Assembly: GCA_029060305.1 (NCBI GenBank)
Contig: JAIDUG010000050.1
Location: 1-64,000 of the forward strand
Source of the DNA: Ruminococcus sp.
GTDB taxonomy: Bacteria; Bacillota; Clostridia; Oscillospirales; Ruminococcaceae
Direction of reading: 5' to 3'
Length of the DNA: 64,000 bases
Shown: one piece after another, positions 58,218 to 64,000 of the stretch
Position numbering within the stretch: the stretch's first letter is position 1
How the letters are laid out: each line of letters starts with the position of its first letter
Position numbers and translations under genes: made by a program
Notes under the pieces: generated by a model
The model's database searches: none
What the model saw: the letters and a program-made list of their open reading frames with translations, nothing else
What the model was told of the DNA's origin: nothing

Positions 58218-60995
58218 TTAGTCCTCCTGTTTGAAAGCAATTTCCTCAAGACTTCCTGCTCCCTTTACAAACTTAAACTCTATACTGTGCATATCAAGAC
58301 CATTCTGTGCAAAGTAAAGTCTTATCGTCGTAAACTTAGAGAATATAGGAATTTCCTTTGAGTATGAAACCGGCTGACCGTTAGTGCCGTTCCATGTGAA
58401 AGTACCTGAAGCCGTTCCCATAGCGAAAAGTGTAACCGGAATCTGTGCCACTTCGCTCTGAGTGGAAGATGCTGTGATTGTAACTTCATAGTAACCGGCA
58501 TTATTCACGGTCAAAGCAAAACTATAATTTGTACCCTTTTCGGATTTTACTTTGCTGAGGTCGAGTTTCAGACAGTTATCAAGTTCATAGAATACTACAG
58601 GTGAATCGTTTTCTGAAGAATCGTCAGGACGGTTTATTATTTCTACAGGTTCATCTTCACCGCAAAGACGTTTCATTGCGTTAGTACCCATAAGAAAATT
58701 ACATATATTCATAGCGTTTCTTTGAAGTTCGCAACGCAACAATGTGCCTTTTCTGAGTTCGTCAAGTGTGTTGTCGTCTCCGGAAGCTCCGTCAGCACAT
58801 ACCATATAAATATCATTCTGTACACGTGCCATAGATGCAAAATCATTTTTATTCGGTTTATTGCCACGGGAATTTATATTAGCCCACCAGTCCGTCATAA
58901 CTATTCCTCTGAAACCCCATTCATTACGAAGAATAGTTGTATTCAAATCATAGTTTCCGGCAGTCCAAAGTCCGTTTACAGGTCCGTAAGTTGTCATAAC
59001 ACTGTCAGCTTTTCCGGACTTAACCGCAATTTCAAAACCTTTCAGATAGATTTCACGCAACGCACGCTCAGAAATTACTGCCTCAACGTAATGGCGGTTG
59101 GTTTCCTGATTGTTTGCACAAAAATGCTTTATAGTTCCTGTAACTCCTGATTTGTGCAGTCCTCTGAGTTCAGCGGAGGCAATTTCACCGGTCAGGAACG
59201 GGTCTTCCGAAAGATATTCAAAGTTTCTTCCGTTCAGAGGGTGGCGGTGGATATTCATTCCAGGACCTAAAAGACAGTCAACCTTGTTTGCAGTCATTTC
59301 AAGTCCAGTAAATTCAAACAGTTCTGTCAGAAGTTCACGATTGAAAGTAGATGCTATCATAGTACCATTAGGCAGACTGAACGCTTTAGTTCCGCAGTCC
59401 AGTCGCATACCTGAAGGACCGTCATCACAACAACCGGCAGGTATTCCGAAATTAACAAGATTGTCAGAAACTCCGCCGAATGCAGAAGCAGTACCGGCGG
59501 TAACTTTTGGACTTCCCATACCCTCGCCACGAATTATACAAGACAAATCATAGTCTGAAAGCTGTGCGATAAATTCAGTCATTGAGTTTTTACCGTTCTT
59601 CACGTCAATAAGTTTTATGCCCTTATCACCGGTATATTCTATTTCTGCCGGAAGATTTTCTATTCTTCTTTGATTTTCGTCATATTCAAGCAACGGTACA
59701 CTTTCTGTAATAAGCATACGGCATTTTTCGGTATGTACTGGCTTTATTCTCTCAAAAGCAATAACAGGTGGCATTGCCTGAGAACATTTTTGTAAAACTT
59801 TAGTTTCATCAATGTTGCAGGAACAAACAATTTTTGTGTTTCTTACGCTGTTGCCGACCCAAAATTTATATTGACCTTTTTCAAGCACCCAACAGAATCT
59901 GTGTCCGGTCACTCCCGAATCGTCATAAGACGCAACATCATAATAGTTTACTTTTATTTCAAGTATCTGACTTTCAGACGGTGCAAGGGTCTTTGTTTTA
60001 GCGAAACCGCATAATACTTTTGCCGGTTTACCGAGTTCCCCTTGTGGTTGTCCGCAATAGACCTGTACAACTTCCTTACCGCTGTAACTTCCGGTATTGG
60101 TGACTTTCACACGCAAGGTTACTGAATCATCATTATATATTTTTTCCTTTAAAGTTATTTTAAAATCAGTATATGAAAGTCCGTAACCAAAAGGATAACG
60201 CACTGCTATCCTTGCAAAAGTCTCAAAAAATCTGTAACCTACGTAAATATCCTCACAATAGAAATTTCTTTCCTTACCGCCAAAGCCACGAACGTAATTA
60301 TAGTCATTTATTCTATATGCAATAGTGTCGGGAAGTTTTCCGCACGGACTTACTTTTCCGGTGAGAACGTTTGCCACACCTGTACCGCCTGTCATACCGC
60401 CCTGCCATACATAAAGTACAGAATCCGGTTTATATTTATCAACAAATGACATATCTATAAGTCCGCCTACATTCAGCAACACAACCACTTTTCCGAAAGC
60501 ATTGCGTACTTTGTCAAGCATATCGTTTTCGGTATCTGTGAGAAGATACGAACCTTTTTCAACTTTTGAATCCTGTTCTTCACCTGCTGTACGTCCGATT
60601 ATTACAATAGCTGTATCGCACTTTTCAGCAGAACGTGAAACAATATCGTCATCAAGTGGCATTTCTTCCTGTGACCACGGCTCATTACCCCAACCTGCTC
60701 CCACATCGTAAGGATTCAGCTCGTCCCATTTTCTATACACGTCAAGAAGTTCAGTATCTATTTCAACCCCTGCTTCAATAAGTCCGTCAACTATTCCGGT
60801 GACTTTTGAAACGTTCACCATACCGCCTGAACCTGTACCGCTTTTGTAGTAGTGTAACTGTATTCTGCCGAATACTGCAACAGGCTTGTCCTTTTCAAGC
60901 GGAAGAACATTGTTTTTATTTTCAAGCATTACGATACCCTCAGAAGCAACCTGTACGGCTGTTTCAATGTATCTGCTCCAGTCAAGAGTTTTCAT
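58218..60995 (-). CDS. Glycoside hydrolase family 3 with permuted domain order
   Basis: Probable beta-glucosidase or related exo-glycosidase of 925 residues. The GH3 C-terminal alpha/beta sandwich comes first (about 5-265; VASEGIVMLENKNNVLPL), then a fibronectin III-like domain (about 270-370; YPFGYGLSYTDF), then the catalytic TIM barrel (about 500-760; IVMTDWWA holds the nucleophile Asp near 702; IKHFCANNQE), then a C-terminal carbohydrate-binding-like beta domain. This swapped order is known in Ruminococcus and Butyrivibrio beta-glucosidases. No signal peptide: intracellular. Start ATG 60995 is chosen over TTG 61001 from AAGGAGA spacing. Confidence 0.93.
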   Translation of the reverse strand: MKTLDWSRYIETAVQVASEGIVMLENKNNVLPLEKDKPVAVFGRIQLHYYKSGTGSGGMVNVSKVTGIVDGLIEAGVEIDTELLDVYRKWDELNPYDVGAGWGNEPWSQEEMPLDDDIVSRSAEKCDTAIVIIGRTAGEEQDSKVEKGSYLLTDTENDMLDKVRNAFGKVVVLLNVGGLIDMSFVDKYKPDSVLYVWQGGMTGGTGVANVLTGKVSPCGKLPDTIAYRINDYNYVRGFGGKERNFYCEDIYVGYRFFETFARIAVRYPFGYGLSYTDFKITLKEKIYNDDSVTLRVKVTNTGSYSGKEVVQVYCGQPQGELGKPAKVLCGFAKTKTLAPSESQILEIKVNYYDVASYDDSGVTGHRFCWVLEKGQYKFWVGNSVRNTKIVCSCNIDETKVLQKCSQAMPPVIAFERIKPVHTEKCRMLITESVPLLEYDENQRRIENLPAEIEYTGDKGIKLIDVKNGKNSMTEFIAQLSDYDLSCIIRGEGMGSPKVTAGTASAFGGVSDNLVNFGIPAGCCDDGPSGMRLDCGTKAFSLPNGTMIASTFNRELLTELFEFTGLEMTANKVDCLLGPGMNIHRHPLNGRNFEYLSEDPFLTGEIASAELRGLHKSGVTGTIKHFCANNQETNRHYVEAVISERALREIYLKGFEIAVKSGKADSVMTTYGPVNGLWTAGNYDLNTTILRNEWGFRGIVMTDWWANINSRGNKPNKNDFASMARVQNDIYMVCADGASGDDNTLDELRKGTLLRCELQRNAMNICNFLMGTNAMKRLCGEDEPVEIINRPDDSSENDSPVVFYELDNCLKLDLSKVKSEKGTNYSFALTVNNAGYYEVTITASSTQSEVAQIPVTLFAMGTASGTFTWNGTNGQPVSYSKEIPIFSKFTTIRLYFAQNGLDMHSIEFKFVKGAGSLEEIAFKQED

Positions 60996-61033
60996 TTTCA
61001 AAATCTCCTTTTATTATATATTTGATAATACTT

Positions 61034-61591
61034 TTATATCGGATAATACATACGATAATATTCTTTATCTCTCATAAAGTTGCAGAAGTCTATAACCTTA
61101 TCGGATTTAATACATTTGTTTGTCTGTCCGGAAATACATAATTTCTGTTGTACATAAATACCGTCTGTTTTTTTCAGCAGATACAATGTATCAAATCCGA
61201 CATCATATATTGTATCCGCATATTCCATAAAAACAGGAACATCTTCTATTTCCACACTGTTCACGAAATCGTACATTGTATAAAGGTCATTTTCAGGTAT
61301 TGTACTTTCAACAGAAGTATTTTCCGATAAACGTATTAACTGTTCTGCCCAGTCGTCAGGCATTTCACCGTGTTCGCCTAAAATATAGTCGGGTACTTCT
61401 ATATATTTTCCGTCTGTAGTTATTAAAGATGCTGAATGAATTTCGTCATAAGCATAACTGTCATAAGTCATAAGAAACATTAACTCCTGCTCAGGCGGTT
61501 GTACTTTACGGACTTCCTTTTCCTTACCGCAAGCTACAAATGAAATTACTGTAAAAGCAGTCAGAAATATACATACGATTTTTTTAAACAT
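61034..61591 (-). CDS. Hypothetical lipoprotein
   Basis: Not recognised. The 185 residues have a lipoprotein signal: basic start, hydrophobic stretch and FVACGK with Cys at about 21. The mature part is acidic, rich in Tyr and Asp, with YDSYAYDEIHSASLITTDG and VIDFCNFMRDKEYYRMYY. It lies upstream of the GH3 gene on the same strand with 38 bases between, and its own ribosome site (AGGAGGAAAAATT). Possibly a surface binding protein of unknown ligand. Confidence 0.75.
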   Translation of the reverse strand: MFKKIVCIFLTAFTVISFVACGKEKEVRKVQPPEQELMFLMTYDSYAYDEIHSASLITTDGKYIEVPDYILGEHGEMPDDWAEQLIRLSENTSVESTIPENDLYTMYDFVNSVEIEDVPVFMEYADTIYDVGFDTLYLLKKTDGIYVQQKLCISGQTNKCIKSDKVIDFCNFMRDKEYYRMYYPI

Positions 61592-61692
61592 AATTTTTCC
61601 TCCTTTGCTTTATGACAGTTAAATTATAACAACTATCTACAGAAATTTCAAGTCTTTTCACCAAATATTCAGAAACAATTAATATATTACAA

Positions 61693-61721
61693 AAATAAAA
61701 AAAAGCCTTGTATTTCAAGAC
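61693..61721 (-). terminator. Terminator after the DUF2325 gene
   Basis: On the minus strand GTCTTG-AAATA-CAAGGC (one G-U pair) is followed by eight T. Confidence 0.8.
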
Positions 61722-61724
61722 TTT

Positions 61725-62012
61725 TTATCTGTTATTAATATGAGATTCAAGAATACTTATCAGTGCCGATGCTGAACCTGAGTGAGAACGTTCTATACAT
61801 ATCGGAAGTCCTTTTATTTCGTTCACGGCACATCTTGCCATTTTATGTGACATTGTACCGGTAAACATCACAAGCAAATCCGGACTTCCTATCTGTTTTC
61901 TGAGGTCAGTTTTCATATGCGTGAAAACTTTCGCCCTGCATTTGTACTGTTTGCAGATATCCTTATATCGTCTTACCATACAGTCGTTACCGCCTAAAAT
62001 TACTACACTCAT
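61725..62012 (-). CDS. DUF2325 family protein
   Basis: A 95-residue protein recognised by MSVVILGGNDCMVRRYKDIC, KVFTHMK and FTGTMSHKMARCA, a Rossmann-like small fold with conserved Cys and His. Function unknown; found widely in anaerobic Firmicutes, sometimes near metal or iron-uptake genes. The ATG 62012 follows AAGGAGTGTATAAAA. Own terminator; next gene lies upstream after 112 bases. Confidence 0.88.
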   Translation of the reverse strand: MSVVILGGNDCMVRRYKDICKQYKCRAKVFTHMKTDLRKQIGSPDLLVMFTGTMSHKMARCAVNEIKGLPICIERSHSGSASALISILESHINNR

Positions 62013-62093
62013 TTTTATACACTCCTTCATGTTAGCTATCACTAATATTAGTATATACTAACTTTCGTAAAAAGTCAAGTTTGTTATACACAC

Positions 62094-62124
62094 GCAACAA
62101 AAAAACTGCACACAAAGTACAGTT
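62094..62124 (-). terminator. Terminator after the 62125-63422 operon
   Basis: On the minus strand AACTGTAC pairs with GTGCAGTT (one G-U) and seven T follow; the stem overlaps the stop codon region of the membrane protein. Confidence 0.75.
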
Positions 62125-62670
62125 TTATTTTTTTCTTCTGAATCGTGGCATAATTTTCGTTCTGTACATATAGTGGCAGGCTTTGAGATTCACATCATAC
62201 AGCACGAAAATAATATTACAGAGTGCCAGCATAATTAAACTTCCATATTTTCCTATTTCGTCAAATTCCTCAAGCATCTGTTCAAGTCCGAAAATATATA
62301 CTGTCACAAAAAAGTAGACTATCACACATACATTGAATACAATAAATTTTATAGTACGTCGCAGAAATTTTATATTTATCCTGTCGATATAGAATTTCAT
62401 AATAGGATAATGTCCGAAAAGCATTATAAAAATCAGTGCTGATTCCTTGTCAAAAGTTATGAAAAGCGAAAGCAGACCTACTGACATATAGGTAAGCCAC
62501 GCCCAGCCCGTACTCACTTCAACGGCAATAATCATCATAAGCACTCCGGCAACCATCGGCAACAACAAATACAGCATTGGCATAATTCCTGCAAAAAACA
62601 TAGCTGTAAGGCATAGTGCCGAAACTATGCCCCCCAAAGCCACACGATAACTTATATCTCTCATATTCAA
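62125..62670 (-). CDS. Predicted membrane protein (ECF S-component-like)
   Basis: A 181-residue protein with about five membrane helices. The N-terminal segment VALGGIVSALCLTAMFFAGI and the following hydrophobic helices have the look of substrate-binding S components of ECF transporters or DUF2232-like proteins, but no vitamin-specific motif is seen. The C terminus is basic (KIMPRFRRKK). Its start overlaps the SDR stop by four bases. Confidence 0.75.
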   Translation of the reverse strand: MNMRDISYRVALGGIVSALCLTAMFFAGIMPMLYLLLPMVAGVLMMIIAVEVSTGWAWLTYMSVGLLSLFITFDKESALIFIMLFGHYPIMKFYIDRINIKFLRRTIKFIVFNVCVIVYFFVTVYIFGLEQMLEEFDEIGKYGSLIMLALCNIIFVLYDVNLKACHYMYRTKIMPRFRRKK

Positions 62671-63422
62671 TCCTTTTTCTTTGCTTTCTGAACATTATAC
62701 GTTATCGCTGAAAGAAGTCTTTCCGGAATAAATCGCTGTCCTATTGCACAGCATTTTGTGGTAAGAGACGGTACAGCAAAAAATTTTCCCTGAAAAAGTC
62801 TTTTCAATGCATAGTCGGCAACGTATTCCGGCGAAACAGGTTTCACACTGAAACTTACTCCTGCACGGTTATTGAAATTGGTGTTTACCGGTCCGGGACA
62901 GAGTACAGTTATTTTTACGTTTGAATGTTCTCTTCTGAGTTCCTCATATATCGCTGACGACAATCGTATAACGTAGTTTTTTGAAGCGTAGTAAGAAGAA
63001 AGCAAAGGTCCTGTCATAAATCCTGCTACAGAAGCCACATTCAGTATATAACCCCTGTCACGTTTTTTGAAGTCACGCAGAAACAGTTTTGTAAGAATAT
63101 GGAGTGCAGTTATATTCACGTCAATCATTGCAAGTTCGTCGTCAAGGTCTGTACAGTCGAATTTCCCGAAAATCCCATAACCTGCATTATTCACAAGCAA
63201 ATCAATATTCCTGTCTTTGCAGAAATCATAAACCCTGAAAACATCTTTTCTGTCTGAGAGTTCAGCCACGATTATTTCAGTATCTTTTCCGAAATCTTTC
63301 TGTAATTTTTTCAGTACATTTTCGTTTCTGCCTGTAAGAATGAGTTTCCAGCCGTGCCTGTGAAGATTTTCCGCAATACATTTTCCTATTCCGGAAGTCG
63401 CACCTGTTACCAATGCTTTCAT
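62667..63422 (-). CDS. Short-chain dehydrogenase/reductase, DltE/YqjQ-like
   Basis: NAD(P)-dependent reductase of 251 residues with TGATSGIGK, NNAG (LLVNNAGYG), catalytic Ser in LNVASVAGF and YYASKNYV (Tyr/Lys). The C-terminal KRLFQGKFFAVPS and basic tail QKAKKKD match the DltE/YqjQ-like group of SDRs. Role unknown; translationally coupled to the small membrane protein downstream. Preceded by GAAAGGACAGTGA. Confidence 0.88.
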   Translation of the reverse strand: MKALVTGATSGIGKCIAENLHRHGWKLILTGRNENVLKKLQKDFGKDTEIIVAELSDRKDVFRVYDFCKDRNIDLLVNNAGYGIFGKFDCTDLDDELAMIDVNITALHILTKLFLRDFKKRDRGYILNVASVAGFMTGPLLSSYYASKNYVIRLSSAIYEELRREHSNVKITVLCPGPVNTNFNNRAGVSFSVKPVSPEYVADYALKRLFQGKFFAVPSLTTKCCAIGQRFIPERLLSAITYNVQKAKKKD

Positions 63423-63443
63423 AAATAAATCACTGTCCTTTCG

Positions 63444-64000
63444 TTAACTGTTCAGCAAGTCGAATAAATTTTCATTGTCCATACTGTTTATCCCGAACAA
63501 AAATAAAGTCTGTTCGTAGTTATCGGGATTTATGAAATTGCTGAGGGGTTTTGCCATATCTTCCGGAGATATTACCGCAATTTCGCTGTAGTGTTGTATC
63601 AGAAACTGTATAAAGCAGTCTGCATAACTGTCTTTTATCAACAGAAGTTTCTTGTTATTGTTCACGGAAGTCTTTATGCGTATAAAAGGTTCTTCCTCAC
63701 CTATATACATTCTGTACATATCACCACCCGACAGAAACTTCTCATCATTAAGAGTTTTCCGGTAAGTAATTCCGTTATTTTTGTAAGCTGTACAGGAAGT
63801 AACCTCCGCACCGCCTGGATAGCTGTAAACATCCAGTATATCAGATTTTGTTTTGTCGTAAAGACATCTGCTGTAAAGGTTTCCTCGGAAATCACTTGTA
63901 ACGTGCCTTATAGTATACTTGTTATATGACAAAGACTGAAAACCTAATTTCTGAATAACTGTCCTGTAAATGTAATACGCTCCGTAACTTGTAATTCTGG
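63444..64000 (-). CDS. DHHW family protein, 5' end outside the window
   Basis: Partial gene. The open frame continues without a stop to the window edge (RITSYGAYYIYRTVIQKLGF), so the TTG near 63932 is not the start. The visible part matches the C-terminal half of DHHW proteins, which resemble the AlgX/DltD-like SGNH partners of membrane-bound O-acyltransferases: SYGAYYIY, then LLIKDSYADCFIQFLIQHYSEI with the conserved DSYAD, and a short end (LFLFGINSMDNENLFDLL). An MBOAT/AlgI-type gene is expected just beyond the window. The SDR gene follows after 22 bases. Confidence 0.85.
   Translation of the reverse strand, partial: RITSYGAYYIYRTVIQKLGFQSLSYNKYTIRHVTSDFRGNLYSRCLYDKTKSDILDVYSYPGGAEVTSCTAYKNNGITYRKTLNDEKFLSGGDMYRMYIGEEEPFIRIKTSVNNNKKLLLIKDSYADCFIQFLIQHYSEIAVISPEDMAKPLSNFINPDNYEQTLFLFGINSMDNENLFDLLNS

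Noticed and set aside
59110-59553. 147-residue plus-strand frame inside the GH3 gene
   Set aside because: Shadow of the conserved catalytic barrel; composition (Ser/Pro-rich) is typical of an antisense frame.

Overview
This window is a low-GC Bacillota chromosome segment, most likely from a Ruminococcus-type gut or rumen anaerobe (Oscillospiraceae). The support is a secreted CAP protein with a type I dockerin, a domain-permuted GH3 beta-glucosidase of the kind known from Ruminococcus albus, poly-threonine linkers in a secreted GH25 lysozyme, a BceRS-BceAB antimicrobial-peptide cassette, and classic Gram-positive gene orders (rplS-lepB-rbgA-rnhB-yraN and tig-clpP-clpX). Codon use and promoter style are uniform: many promoters are near-perfect TTGACA-N17-TATAAT, often with a TGn extension. 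I see no integrase, transposase, prophage, CRISPR array, rRNA or tRNA.

Layout. 1-2.1 kb: uppP, then a three-gene overlapping operon of unknown small proteins. 2.1-2.45 kb (minus): a tandem array of three 17-19 residue cysteine-rich microproteins with a 101-bp period, its own consensus promoter and a terminator shared with the facing operon. 2.5-8 kb: TspO, metallophosphoesterase, a DacF-like carboxypeptidase whose three active-site motifs are all degraded, amidase, TyrA, RluA. 8.2-10.8 kb: secreted double-GH25 lysozyme. 10.9-18 kb: addBA recombination nuclease. 18-23.3 kb (minus): HtrA, FlK-like thioesterase, LtaS-like synthase, HD hydrolase, SDR. 23.4-27.6 kb: YnzC, cytidine deaminase, DUF4291, the paired radical SAM/DUF2344 genes and an unknown membrane-anchored protein. 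27.7-34 kb: L19 leader and rplS, two tandem signal peptidases, rbgA, rnhB, yraN, thrC, phosphoesterase. 34-40.1 kb: tig, clpP, clpX, a 50-residue Cys/Asn-rich peptide and a ClpC-like ATPase with a shortened middle domain. 40.12-40.45 kb (minus): two related, separately promoted structured small RNAs. 40.5-43.6 kb: two-domain lipase and radical SAM enzyme. 44.2-48.8 kb: BceB, BceA, BceS, BceR with a BceR-type operator. 48.9-54.5 kb: small unknowns, an aldolase-family enzyme, CAP-dockerin protein, left-handed beta-helix protein, SGNH hydrolase, DUF2716. 54.5-64 kb (minus): glmS, SPFH/zinc-ribbon protein, ArsC-like protein, GH3, lipoprotein, DUF2325, membrane protein, SDR and a DHHW-family gene that runs off the window.

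How it fits together. Much of the window concerns the envelope and protein quality control: lipid carrier recycling (UppP), teichoic-acid-type synthesis (LtaS-like), wall hydrolases (GH25, amidase), amino-sugar supply (GlmS), peptide-antibiotic defence (Bce), secretion (two SipS-type peptidases, trigger factor) and proteolysis (ClpP/ClpX/ClpC-like, HtrA). The least explained objects, and in my view the best candidates for something undescribed, are the three-microprotein operon (2118-2448) and the twin structured RNAs (40124-40447). Both rest on sequence reading only; no database search was possible.
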